A stretch of DNA of 64,000 nt from Poriferisodalis sp965208555 (GCF_965208555.1 NZ_OZ242342.1:1302001-1366000), one strand, 5' to 3'; positions 43,957 through 52,511 are shown, counted from the first letter of the stretch. The notes: a model not told the origin generated them from the sequence alone. Made by a program: numbers and translations.

Positions 43957-44033
43957 GGGTTCCGTTGGAACCCGCTTTGCTACGGACCTCTGTCGAGGTC
44001 CAGCTGGGACCCCCTCTGGGGGTCCCATTTTTT
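43957..44033 (+). ncRNA. Three consecutive hairpins ending in an intrinsic terminator; candidate small RNA 3' end
   Basis: Stem 1 is GGGTTCC/GGAACCC (43957-43973), stem 2 GGACCT/AGGTCC (43984-44001) and stem 3 GGGACCCCC/GGGGGTCCC (44006-44026). Stem 3 is followed by ATTTTTT (44027-44033). The last is the only canonical intrinsic terminator in the window. No plus-strand gene leads into it from 43720, so the array may be the 3' part of a structured small RNA. Confidence 0.5.
44006..44033 (+). terminator. Intrinsic terminator
   Basis: A perfect nine-base-pair stem with a TCT loop (44006-44026) precedes six T residues (44028-44033) on the plus strand. Confidence 0.85.
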
Positions 44034-44151
44034 CGTTTGGTGGAAAACACCGCCAGACATAACGTCGCCGAAATGTCCGGCAACTGCGCTGCGTTCGCCA
44101 AACACCGTGACTCGTCGAGCAGGTGCACCAGGCAGCCATCGGGCTCAATTC

Positions 44152-44170
44152 TGTATTTGTTTGTAATACA
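44152..44170. promoter_or_regulatory. AT-rich inverted repeat before the toxin-antitoxin pair
   Basis: TGTATT (44152-44157) and AATACA (44165-44170) are exact complements seven bases apart and end directly at the ATG of the toxin-like gene. Antitoxins of this kind repress their own promoter, so this is a likely operator. Confidence 0.6.
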
Positions 44171-44485
44171 ATGACCTATCCAGAGAGCCTGTTCGACCTG
44201 GATCTCCTCAACGATGATGACCCGTTCGAAATCACCGACCAGCTGCCGCACCTGTTCAAGCACGGCGCCCTCGGCGTGTCTGACATCGTCGACGTCTGGC
44301 GAAACGATCCCCTCTTCTACCCCGCTACCCCACCGGCGCACTGGCTCATGGTTTCCGACGTCAGCGGAGCCGTGCTGGTTGTCCCTCTCGCACCGTCGGA
44401 CTCGGGCGATCCGACCCGATGCCGACCCATCGGCTGCTACGAGGCACCCTCGCATCTCATCGCCCAGTACATGGAGGACAGATGA
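44171..44485 (+). CDS. BrnT-like toxin candidate
   Basis: A 104-residue acidic protein. FEITDQLPHLFKHGALGVSD and WRNDPLFYP follow the KHG...DP pattern of BrnT ribonuclease toxins, and HWLMVSDVSGAVLVVPLA resembles its next strands; overall similarity is partial. Toxin-first order with an ATGA overlap to a ribbon-helix-helix gene is the BrnT/BrnA arrangement. Its catalytic residues cannot be confirmed by eye. Confidence 0.6.
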   Translation: MTYPESLFDLDLLNDDDPFEITDQLPHLFKHGALGVSDIVDVWRNDPLFYPATPPAHWLMVSDVSGAVLVVPLAPSDSGDPTRCRPIGCYEAPSHLIAQYMEDR

Positions 44486-44718
44486 ACGCTGAGCCCATGA
44501 CGCCTGCCGAGGAATTCGAGTTCTACGGCCAGCCAGAAAACCTGCTCCCTCAAGGACCGGCGCGGCGGCGCACGCCGAGGCTGTCCGAACCAATCGCCAT
44601 TCGCTTTCCGCCAGGTGTGCTCGAGCAGATCAGAGCGGTTGCGGCAGCCGAGGATCGCTCCGTGTCATCCTGGGTACGACGCGCAGTGAGCGAAGCCTTG
44701 CCCGCCCCGTCCCGCTGA
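44482..44718 (+). CDS. BrnA-like ribbon-helix-helix antitoxin
   Basis: A 78-residue protein. An acidic N-terminal arm (TPAEEFEFYGQPENLLPQGP) is followed by SEPIAIRFPPGVLEQIRAVA and SVSSWVRRAVSEAL, a ribbon-helix-helix DNA-binding fold. GGAGGA precedes its ATG, which overlaps the toxin stop. It probably binds the inverted repeat at 44152. Confidence 0.8.
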   Translation: MNAEPMTPAEEFEFYGQPENLLPQGPARRRTPRLSEPIAIRFPPGVLEQIRAVAAAEDRSVSSWVRRAVSEALPAPSR

Positions 44719-44771
44719 GTTCCGTTACGCCCCACGGGTGCGGATCACTCTGCCGCCAGCAGCACGGGCGG

Positions 44772-45197
44772 TCAGGCGTCTTCGAGTGTGGCTCGCAGGA
44801 GTCTGAGCTGCTTGGCGTCGGACGCTCGGATGGCGATGCGCAGCAGGGGCCACATCACACGCCACAGCACGCCCGTGCTCTGGCAGTCGGCGGTCAGCGT
44901 GACCCGTGAGGTGCCCTCATCGTGGGGGTGGACCTCGTAGGCGTAGTCCGCCCTCACGCCGCCCTGAACCGAGCGCAGCACGATCGACTGCCCGGCGACG
45001 CACCGCACGATGGTGCTGGAGCGATCCTTGCCACGAGCGCGGAACGTCAGCCGGGTGCCTTCGGCGGTCTGGCCGTCGGCGGCGATCATGTCGATCCCGG
45101 GCATCCACCGGTGAGCGTTCGGCCAGTCGACCAGGGCGGCCCACACCTGCGGAGCCGGGTGACCGATGATCTCTTCGACCGAGAATGCCTGCGCCAT
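44772..45197 (-). CDS. SRPBCC / polyketide-cyclase-like protein
   Basis: A 141-residue START-like fold: VEEIIGHPAPQVWAALVDWP at the N-terminus, GTRLTFRARGKDRSSTIVR and ADYAYEVHPHDEGTSRVTLT in the middle, and a C-terminal helix. Such proteins bind hydrophobic ligands. No partner gene is suggested by the surroundings. Confidence 0.88.
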   Translation of the reverse strand: MAQAFSVEEIIGHPAPQVWAALVDWPNAHRWMPGIDMIAADGQTAEGTRLTFRARGKDRSSTIVRCVAGQSIVLRSVQGGVRADYAYEVHPHDEGTSRVTLTADCQSTGVLWRVMWPLLRIAIRASDAKQLRLLRATLEDA

Positions 45198-45265
45198 GAC
45201 GTGTCTCCTCGACGGCCCATTGTGCCCCTGCGCGCCCCGGTGCCCTCAATCGGCACGCCGCTGAC

Positions 45266-45878
45266 TCATGCCCTCAAGTCCGAAGCGATCACCTTGTCAG
45301 CCCAGGCCAGCTCCTCGGTGCTGAGCTCGCCATGTTCCTGCTCCCACTCGCGCACGGCCGCAAGCCCGTCCTCGACGCGGATCGCCCGCTCGGGACCCAG
45401 TCGGCAGCCGCCCACCAGCGCCGCGATGCGCGCCGACCGGTCGGGCGGGCTCGGCCAGCCACCCAGCCACCGATCGGCATCGTCGCAGACAGGAGCGAAC
45501 TGCCACACAGCGTGCGCGAGGTCCCACATCGCACACCTCTTGAGGGCTCTCCTCGAAGCCGGTCCCCGCGACGCAGTCGTGACAGGGCCGCGACAGCTCG
45601 CCCACCGATGCCAGCTCGCTGCAGCCCGGTCGCCAGCAGTCGACCTCGGCCGGCACCCATCCGCCGATCTAGCTGAGCACGATCGAGCCGTCGAGTTCGG
45701 TATCGAGGAATCGGGGCGCGCCCCCGAAGCCGGCGTGTTCGAAGTGCATGAGCAGCTGTTGCTCCGACGCCGACGACTCGGCCGCAAGACATCCACGGGT
45801 CCCGCCAATCGTGACGCACTCGGTTACCTGACCAACCAGCGTCTCCGGCTCAGGCGGAGACGCTGAACTGGCCTGCAA
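45266..45878 (-). pseudogene. Decayed aminoglycoside-phosphotransferase-family gene
   Basis: The N-terminal part is in one complement frame (45878-45669: QQLLMHFEHAGFGGAPRFLD, then a stop after DGSIVLS). The C-terminal part is in another (about 45526-45266: MWDLAHAVWQFAPVCDDADR, GGWPSPPDRSARIAALVGG). Both match the ends of APH-type phosphotransferases, while the middle, including the HGD catalytic loop, is missing or scrambled. A stop codon, a frame change and a deletion make an active enzyme impossible. Confidence 0.75.
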
Positions 45879-46011
45879 CGGTGAGCACGCCCAATTGGTC
45901 AGCCACTCGGAAGCCGACTCTCCCTGAGTCGTTCGGCAGCCTGTCCACCATGCTCAGCGGGCTCAGAAATTCAGGGGCTACGTCGGAGCCCGCGTACTAG
46001 CTTGCGTCTCT

Positions 46012-46266
46012 GTGTCCGAGCCAAGCACGTCGCATGTCGATCGCAGCGCATTCATCATCGCAGGCATTCCAGCGATTAACGAGTCAGCCGACGCCGAGTT
46101 GTGGACCAGCGAACGAACTTCTGTTGCAATCTCGCAGGACGACCTTTCACCCAGTCGCATCTCGGATTCGCAATTGGAGGGGCCGGACACTATCAACCGT
46201 ACGAAAGCGCTACATAACGGAGCACCTGCTACGGGACCAACCACCAACACAGAGGCAAGAACATGA
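46012..46266 (+). CDS. Small hypothetical protein upstream of the 46263 gene
   Basis: An 84-codon frame from GTG 46012 whose stop overlaps the next ATG as ATGA. A TAGCTT box ends eight bases before the GTG. The sequence (HVDRSAFIIAGIPAINESAD) is polar and unrecognised. It lies at the start of the lower-GC section. An overlapping complement frame is also open, so reality is uncertain. Confidence 0.3.
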   Translation: MSEPSTSHVDRSAFIIAGIPAINESADAELWTSERTSVAISQDDLSPSRISDSQLEGPDTINRTKALHNGAPATGPTTNTEART

Positions 46267-46493
46267 TGGAAAACTACAAACGCTATCTCATGATCTCCGA
46301 ACCACCCCAAATGAACAATCCCCGTCAAAACCTGTCACATGACGTCGTGGGGGCTACAAAGCGAATGCGCACAGGAAAGGTCGCGGTTTCTCCTTTAGAT
46401 CAGCAGATGATCACACTGGTTTCGGAATTCATCAAAAATCCCAACCAAGAGCCCTCGCCGACCATCAAGAGGCTAATGCAGTCGCAACTATAG
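46263..46493 (+). CDS. Small hypothetical protein beside the TIR-STAND gene
   Basis: A 76-residue frame with GAGG eight bases before ATG 46263. It is Met/Gln/Asn-rich (KRYLMISEPPQMNNPRQN, DQQMITLVSEFIKNPNQE) and ends 24 bases from the convergent TIR-STAND stop. Base composition matches that gene, not the chromosome, so both probably arrived together. Function unknown; an accessory to the defence protein is possible. Confidence 0.45.
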   Translation: MMENYKRYLMISEPPQMNNPRQNLSHDVVGATKRMRTGKVAVSPLDQQMITLVSEFIKNPNQEPSPTIKRLMQSQL

Positions 46494-46516
46494 ATTCGAC
46501 ACTGCAAGCCGCACGT

Positions 46517-49018
46517 TTAGCTTCGCCGGTTTTCTTGGCGTGCAGCCATTAGCGCTCGTCGCTTCGGGCTATACTTGATCTTCAGAGCCGCGCAAATCGC
46601 TTGTTCAACGCTCTCGTCACTTCGATGTGTATTCATGTACATTTGTGTCCGGTACGACAACAACATTTGCACAAATCTGTCCGAGGTTCCGTCCATCAAC
46701 CGTTTCAGATTAGAAGCCGTATTCTTGGTGAGTCGCGGCAAACTGTCGATCTCGTTGAAGTAGCCCAGTATCTGATATGCCGGAGTTCCATGGCGCTTGA
46801 CGACGTTTGACACGGCATCTCGAATATTGGGCACATTGATGGCTTCAACAGCTTGCAGCAAGTTCCAAATCGTCCAAACCAGCGAAAGATAGCGTAATCC
46901 TCGCCGAATCTCCTCTTCGTTTGCCTCAGGGTGTTCAGCGGCAATTTTCGCGGCATTCTTGTGGATCTCGCTATCGCTACTAAGCAGAATATTAACTAGC
47001 CGAAGCGAACTGTCTGTGATAGTTTCGACGATGAGTTCAATCCTCGGCCTCTCCAAGCTACCGTATTGGTTGCGCAGCACCTGGCCCAGCAGTTTGTTGT
47101 TCTTGAGTACCCGAAGAATGTTGTTGCCAGGAGTGTCTACGTCTTCGGCTGACGGATCAGGCTCAATTTCGACACTCTCTTCCTCCATCTCATCTTTCTG
47201 ATCGCGCTCCTCGGCACGTTCGTCGTCGACAGATCGTTCAGAGAGAATTCGCTCCGGCATTGTCGTTACGAGGCTCGAGAACCTCGACGTCTCCTTTTTG
47301 TTTAGAGACGCTACAGGAACGCTCGTAAACTCAATCATCGTTCGGATCAAGATGTCGTCGATTACCTCTTCATCACGCGCGTGGTGGATCGTGAACAGTA
47401 ATGCGAGATAGTTCCCTTGGATGAAGCTCCGCTCCGCCAGGTTGTCGATATGTTCCTTTGCGAATTCGGCATCGGTAGCCAGCACTTTGCCAAGGAAGTA
47501 GTAGTACATGTAGGAACTCTTGAACCTGCCCGACTTGTCAAGAATGCCAAAGCGTTCGTCAGTGAGTCTACTGATGAGCGAACGTGGAACGATATATCGT
47601 TCTTCGTAGCGTTCAATAAATTCGTCAAAGTTCAGTCGCGTAGTAGATTCTGTCAAACGGGCCACGAACGTCTCTCTCGCAAGATGTTCGACAAAATTGA
47701 AGGCAGCGTTGAGGGAATCATCCCGCTCCGAGATGCCGGCTCGCTTGAGACTCACGACGATGAGCAAGTAATAGCAGTGGCCGTATGAGGTAACTGTAGT
47801 CTCATCCCGGCCTGCGATATCGAGTGTTTGGAGAATGGCCATCACATAAAATGGATAGCGAGGTACCAACTTGTTCGTAACAATAACTGAATTGACTCGA
47901 TCTTCCGCCTGGTCCACGAGCTGATCTGTAATGGGAGACTTGAGCTCTAGAGTTGCCAGGCCCTTGCGAATCAGCTGTTCCTGCTGACGAAACGTCAGAG
48001 GCATAAAGTAGAGTTCGCCATAGTCTGCCAACCTGACATCATCATCCAAGAACGCGTGGAACAGATCGGAAGATGTCAACAAAATCACTCGCTCGAAATC
48101 GTCAAGCTTCTCAGCTACGAAATCGAGGCTTTTGGCATCTTGCGAGAAATTGTCTACTATCAGTGTTTTATCAGACGACCGCATCCAGATGTCAAAATCA
48201 CCGTCGAACTGCTCTTCGTACTGTTCGCGCAGTTTGCGTTCATTCAAACGATATTGGAAATCGCCTAGATCGACTAACAATACTGGTCTGGCCGCATTGA
48301 CAAGAGTGAGCGTGAGGTGGCTGGCCAGCGTGGTTTTACCGCATCTTTCTTGTCCATGAACGATGGTGCGATTGCGTGACAGGAGTTGCGGCGCCGACTC
48401 CACGAGTTCTTCGTAGAGCTCGCCACTCTCGGTATCCTCATACTGCGATGCTAGCCGCGGGAACACATAAATGTCATCCAGCGGTAACGGTTGCACGGAC
48501 GGAATGGTCGCAGTATTCAGCTTGTTCAAGAAAGCTGATTTAACGGTGTGCGTCCCCCGAATGCTGTGCGTGATTGCCTTAATGCCTTCGTAAACGTCGT
48601 GCCACGCTATATCCTCATCTTCATGAAGTGAAACTGGGTTTGCGTCCCGTGGTAGCGCCTTCAGATCGCCACCTGTAAGGTCCTTCCATGCGCAAGGTCG
48701 GAGAATGATAGGTAAGAGGGTGATGGCATCACCGTTGTGGACGAGCTGGTTAGCATCCTCCCACTCTTTGCGACACGCTTCGGACGCAATGAAGTCAGGA
48801 CTCAGGAGAAATGCGATGATGTGGGACTGGGGCATTTCAGTGTCAATTGATGCCGAAATACTCTCTCCACCGAGGATCTCGGAGTCGGACCACGACTGGA
48901 GTAGCCCGTCGTGCCTCAACTGGACAAGTACCTTCTCCATTGACTCCTTGTACTCAATGTCCTGATGGGAGTACGAGTAGAAGAGACGGACGCGAAACGT
49001 GCGGGGATTCTTGGTCAC
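46517..49018 (-). CDS. TIR-domain STAND (NLR-like) NTPase, probable anti-phage protein
   Basis: An 833-residue protein. A TIR domain occupies about residues 9-140 (VRLFYSYSHQDIEYKESMEK, FLLSPDFIASEACRKEWEDA, the latter carrying the likely NAD-cleaving Glu). A STAND/NACHT-like ATPase follows with Walker A GQERCGKTT near 221 and Walker B TLIVDNFS near 285. The helical C-terminal half has an acidic stretch (DEMEEESVEIEPDPS) and a probable sensor region. GTG 49018 has AAGGAG five bases upstream; ATG 49087 has none. TIR-STAND proteins sense phage components and deplete NAD. Base composition is clearly lower in GC than its neighbours, a sign of transfer. Confidence 0.88.
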   Translation of the reverse strand: MTKNPRTFRVRLFYSYSHQDIEYKESMEKVLVQLRHDGLLQSWSDSEILGGESISASIDTEMPQSHIIAFLLSPDFIASEACRKEWEDANQLVHNGDAITLLPIILRPCAWKDLTGGDLKALPRDANPVSLHEDEDIAWHDVYEGIKAITHSIRGTHTVKSAFLNKLNTATIPSVQPLPLDDIYVFPRLASQYEDTESGELYEELVESAPQLLSRNRTIVHGQERCGKTTLASHLTLTLVNAARPVLLVDLGDFQYRLNERKLREQYEEQFDGDFDIWMRSSDKTLIVDNFSQDAKSLDFVAEKLDDFERVILLTSSDLFHAFLDDDVRLADYGELYFMPLTFRQQEQLIRKGLATLELKSPITDQLVDQAEDRVNSVIVTNKLVPRYPFYVMAILQTLDIAGRDETTVTSYGHCYYLLIVVSLKRAGISERDDSLNAAFNFVEHLARETFVARLTESTTRLNFDEFIERYEERYIVPRSLISRLTDERFGILDKSGRFKSSYMYYYFLGKVLATDAEFAKEHIDNLAERSFIQGNYLALLFTIHHARDEEVIDDILIRTMIEFTSVPVASLNKKETSRFSSLVTTMPERILSERSVDDERAEERDQKDEMEEESVEIEPDPSAEDVDTPGNNILRVLKNNKLLGQVLRNQYGSLERPRIELIVETITDSSLRLVNILLSSDSEIHKNAAKIAAEHPEANEEEIRRGLRYLSLVWTIWNLLQAVEAINVPNIRDAVSNVVKRHGTPAYQILGYFNEIDSLPRLTKNTASNLKRLMDGTSDRFVQMLLSYRTQMYMNTHRSDESVEQAICAALKIKYSPKRRALMAARQENRRS

Positions 49019-49518
49019 AAGAACTCCTTGTGCGGGACCGCTTAGATTCGCGCGACTGAACCTCGCTGTCAACTCGCCATCGCTCATGCGAAGTGCGGCG
49101 CGAGACTTTATCCGCAATTGAACGCACGGTAATCGAGATCGTGCTGATTCAGCTTGCGGGTGACGAATGCGCATATGACGGCGAAGTAGTGGTTGCGAGG
49201 TTGGGCGGAGCCAGATTCGTCAGCGAGTTGCACGGCGGTGGAGACAAGCAGGACGGCACTGCTCCGCCTCGAGGAGCGCCGAATGACTCGGGTCCTGGCA
49301 CCGGACTTGGCGATCTCAGGGTCGCCTTGGTCAGGAACGTGATCTCACTCAGTGACCTGAACTCTTGAACTGACTACAGACCACCTCCGGCCGTACTCGG
49401 TCAAGCGACCTTCGCCGACGGCGGCCCTGTACCGGCCGCATCGCCGTCTAGCCGCCTAGCTGTCGCTTCGCGTGAGGTTGTATGCGCGCGATGAGGGTGG
49501 GCCGCTGACGGAGCTGCG
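49019..49518. other. Gene-poor stretch between TIR-STAND and pAgo genes
   Basis: I see no convincing coding frame, RNA or repeat in these 500 bases. Several short frames on both strands lack ribosome sites and family resemblance. It probably contains the TIR-STAND promoter at its left end. Confidence 0.5.
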
Positions 49519-49662
49519 GTGTCGGTGGCAGTTGCAGACGTGCTCCTAGAGCTGCAGGCGGACCCTGCCGTCGGCCTCTGGCCGAGGGACCCAGGCGCAT
49601 GGAAATTCGCCGGCACGGCGGGGAAGATTGGCCCAACCGAGTGCTACATGTACATCGCGTAG
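49519..49662 (+). pseudogene. Possible 3' remnant of a plus-strand gene
   Basis: A 47-codon frame from GTG 49519 to TAG 49660 reads like genuine protein (VADVLLELQADPAVGLWPRD, KIGPTECYMYIA) but has no upstream continuation beyond a stop at about 49492 and no clear ribosome site. It overlaps the tail of the pAgo gene by 19 bases. It may be what is left of a deleted neighbour. Confidence 0.25.
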
Positions 49663-51098
49663 CGGCTGGCAGCTGGCTCTTGATCTTGCAGATTCTTGAG
49701 GATCCTCGCGACCTTCCTGGACGCTGACAGCGTTATCGGAAGCCGTCCGTCTAGTTGGCTCTGGTTCCAGTTCATTTTCGAGAGGGAGAGGATTTCCTCG
49801 GCAAGTGATTCGATGCTCTGCTCGGCTACTGCTGGCCGGATGCCGAGCGGGGTTGGGATGTACATGCCTGGGTAGACCCGGTACAGGTCAACGCTGCCCC
49901 GCGTGTAGAGGATGTGCCGGTCCTTTTTGACCGTGGCGAACGTACCCCGCAGCACCGGGTGATCGCCGTTGCGGAACAAGCGGACTCCCTCGCTCGCGTC
50001 CACAATCCACAACAGATCCAGTTGACGGATGTGCCGTTGGTCGATGGCTGCCTCGAATCCGGTCAGTTCCTCGTCGTCGAACTGCGAAGTCTTGTGGAGC
50101 ACCACACGAGCCGGGAAGTGCTGGTGCTCGCGCTCGTAGATGTCGAGCGCAGTGCCTAGTAAGTCTTCGGCATCAGGTCTGCTCAAATGGGGTTGCCGGT
50201 CCTCCTTGTGACGGGCTGCGGGCCCGCCGCGCACGACGACGCCCTCGCCGCGCTCGTCGAACACCTGGGCGACGGATGTGTGTACCTCTGCGCGGTCCGC
50301 CGTGTGGAAGAAGGACACGCCGACATACAAGGAGTCGAGATCTGTGGTCTGACGCTGGACGCGCCAAGGGACACCACCGGCCTTGTAGTACAACGCCGTG
50401 TGCAGATTCCACGCCCGGGTTGCCTCGTCCTGAATGGACCGCGACCGCCGCGATCGGCTCTTGGCCGTGACGCGGTCAGGATCCCAGGTGGTCGAACGCA
50501 TTACTTGCAGTGGCACGCCGCAACTGAGCGAGGAAGCCTTCAGTAGATCGTGGAAGTCGACGCGAGTCGTGTCGACCTTGGTGCTCGCCTCGTCCTTCGC
50601 GGCCGTGGCGCTCTTGGTATTCGGTACGTCATCTTCAAGATCGTCAGGGCGCGCCACGATGACCACGTCTACGGCACCCTTGTCACAGAGGTCCGCAATC
50701 TCACGGCGATATACGTCCACGCATTCGGCTGTCGCCAGATTGATCGGCTTGGTGAGGATTCGATCCAGCTGCCGCTGCGATATCGCCCTCGTCAGGGTGT
50801 CATCGAACACCAACTCGGAGCGGAAGCTGCACTCAGCGTTGAACCCGGGAAAGCCCTGAAAGAGTCGCGGGTGTCGATTGTTGGCCTTGGCCTCGATCGG
50901 CTCACGGCACCTCTCGAGCCAGCGGCGAGTGCCCGCAACGGCGTCTGCAGGACCGACTAGACCGACTCGAATTCTCACCGGCGCGGCCGGAGTGCCGAGA
51001 TCAACTGGTCCATAGTCAGCGATTCCTGCGCGGGGATCCTGGTGTGATCCTCCGTGAGCGAAGTCCAAACGCGGCTCGTCGAAGATCGTCGCTCTCAT
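49644..51098 (-). CDS. Short prokaryotic Argonaute (MID-PIWI) of a SPARDA-type system
   Basis: A 484-residue short pAgo, the normal size. The MID part spans roughly 35-210. The PIWI part includes TRAWNLHTALYYKAGGVPWR near 227, SLYVGVSFFHT near 257, TSVAQVFDERGEGVVVRG, RVVLHKTSQFDDEELTGF near 330, and LSKMNWNQSQLDGRLPITLS near 450. The first strand reads VGVSFF where slicing Argonautes have Asp, so it should bind guide and target but not cut. ATG 51098 overlaps the DREN-APAZ stop as ATGA. Family knowledge: short pAgo and its APAZ partner form a heterodimer that activates the partner's toxic domain on target recognition. Confidence 0.92.
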   Translation of the reverse strand: MRATIFDEPRLDFAHGGSHQDPRAGIADYGPVDLGTPAAPVRIRVGLVGPADAVAGTRRWLERCREPIEAKANNRHPRLFQGFPGFNAECSFRSELVFDDTLTRAISQRQLDRILTKPINLATAECVDVYRREIADLCDKGAVDVVIVARPDDLEDDVPNTKSATAAKDEASTKVDTTRVDFHDLLKASSLSCGVPLQVMRSTTWDPDRVTAKSRSRRSRSIQDEATRAWNLHTALYYKAGGVPWRVQRQTTDLDSLYVGVSFFHTADRAEVHTSVAQVFDERGEGVVVRGGPAARHKEDRQPHLSRPDAEDLLGTALDIYEREHQHFPARVVLHKTSQFDDEELTGFEAAIDQRHIRQLDLLWIVDASEGVRLFRNGDHPVLRGTFATVKKDRHILYTRGSVDLYRVYPGMYIPTPLGIRPAVAEQSIESLAEEILSLSKMNWNQSQLDGRLPITLSASRKVARILKNLQDQEPAASRYAMYM

Positions 51099-52420
51099 CG
51101 CCAAAGTTCCTGTTGACTAAGGCCGTCGTCTGCATGGCCTTCCTCGTCGCCACCAGACGGCCGCCAATCCTTGTCGTTGATTCCCACCTCGACCTGAAGC
51201 TGCATCAGATGGCCGAACTGGAGCGGTCGTTGACCCTCGCCGAGTTCGGGAGGCCGTCCCAAGTACTCCCCCCAGAATCCCGTCAGCCCGCGTACCGCGG
51301 CGTTCTTTTCTATTTTCTTCATGCCCTTGACTCGATCCTCGCCCCATGGCAGGTCGCGTTGGCCGTCGAAGGTGAAGTGATAAGTCGGATTTATCTCGGC
51401 CGCCCAGCCGACATCGGTGTCCACGAACCGCACAGCTGCGGCGTAGTGGCGGCAGTCCTTCGGCTCAGTCTCCTTGTCATCCTTGAAGTAGCGCTGATAC
51501 ACGGTGCGACCAGGCTTGTTGGGGGCAACTTTCACTCTCAGGGCATCACGGCCGTCGCGTGGGCTACGAAACACGAACAGCCTCTTCTTCGAGTGATAGC
51601 GCAGGTTGCGATGCTCCTGTTCCAGCAGTGCTTGACGGAGCAGGTCGGCAAACATCGAAGTCGTGTCGCTGTCCTTGCTCTGGGCCCACTCGCGGGTGTC
51701 GATGGTTTCGAATCCACCGTCAAGGAAATCTCGAAGCCCACCCTGCCTTGGCCGCGTGAAGCTGTAGATCTGTCCACCACGGAGAATCCAGTCGGTCCTC
51801 ATATAACCCCGCTCTCGAAGGGCCGGGCCCAGGCGGCGGATATTCGACTGCCAAGTTGGGCCGAAGAAGATCTCCTGCGGCATGTCTGTGATCTGCAGGA
51901 GGTTGGTCTCAAGGATCTCTGTTCGGCGCTGACGTCCGGAGATCTCCTGGCCCGGCCGATCGTTGGCAGCCCATGTCAGCAGCTGGTCAACGGTGCTCGC
52001 GTCGAGACGGTCTTGCTCCTTGTCGAACTCAATCCTCCACGACTTGCGTCCAGGCGGCGGCGGTGTAGCCCGGTCCACCGGCGCCCACCAGATGTCGCCG
52101 TCTCTTGGTTTTGAGCACACCACAACCACCCTGTTGGACCCTCCGCGCCAATAGGTGACATCGTTGGCATCCAGCAGCAAGTGGAACGAACTTGTCGTCT
52201 CGCCAGGAAAGCGCTTCGCTGTCGCCTTGCTCTGCACCATCAGATGCACATTCGACGCAGCTCGCCGGAGCGGGTCCACCAGCTCGATCGCACCATCAAC
52301 ACCATGATCAACGCGTCGGTCGTGCCAGATGTGGCCGAGCTGCGTCACCGTGAGCGCAGCAAGACGCTGGCCCTCCTCGCCGATCTGGTCGCTTTCCGTA
52401 TAGGTCTTCTGTAGAGCCAT
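51095..52420 (-). CDS. DREN-APAZ effector nuclease (DUF4365 nuclease fused to APAZ)
   Basis: A 441-residue partner of the short pAgo. The N-terminal DUF4365/PD-(D/E)xK nuclease covers about 1-165: IGEEGQRLAAL near 13, Asp42 in HGVDGAIEL, Gln63-Ser-Lys65 in MVQSKAT as the QxK core, and NDVTYWRGGSNRVVVVCSKP. The APAZ domain covers the rest (FGPTWQSNIRRLGPALRERG, GWAAEINPTYHFTFDGQRD). GAGGAG lies four bases upstream of ATG 52420. In characterised SPARDA systems this subunit degrades DNA and RNA indiscriminately once the pAgo finds plasmid or phage sequences, protecting the population by killing the cell. Confidence 0.92.
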   Translation of the reverse strand: MALQKTYTESDQIGEEGQRLAALTVTQLGHIWHDRRVDHGVDGAIELVDPLRRAASNVHLMVQSKATAKRFPGETTSSFHLLLDANDVTYWRGGSNRVVVVCSKPRDGDIWWAPVDRATPPPPGRKSWRIEFDKEQDRLDASTVDQLLTWAANDRPGQEISGRQRRTEILETNLLQITDMPQEIFFGPTWQSNIRRLGPALRERGYMRTDWILRGGQIYSFTRPRQGGLRDFLDGGFETIDTREWAQSKDSDTTSMFADLLRQALLEQEHRNLRYHSKKRLFVFRSPRDGRDALRVKVAPNKPGRTVYQRYFKDDKETEPKDCRHYAAAVRFVDTDVGWAAEINPTYHFTFDGQRDLPWGEDRVKGMKKIEKNAAVRGLTGFWGEYLGRPPELGEGQRPLQFGHLMQLQVEVGINDKDWRPSGGDEEGHADDGLSQQELWR

Positions 52421-52511
52421 GCTTCTCCTCGCGTACACGTGCCGACCTCAGCTACAGCATGGCGAAGGGGTGTGACAAGTTCGTTCGGCGGGTGCGGGTC
52501 ATGAGAGCCGG

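Noticed and set aside
43759..44148. 130-codon minus-strand frame across the hairpin array
   Set aside because: It would translate through the terminator stems and has no recognisable domain; the hairpins explain the sequence better.
49093..49368. 91-codon plus-strand frame
   Set aside because: It overlaps the TIR-STAND promoter region, lacks a ribosome site and its protein has no fold-like pattern.
49401..49616. Small Ala/Ser/Arg-rich minus-strand frame
   Set aside because: The composition is typical of a random high-GC frame and a more protein-like frame exists on the opposite strand.
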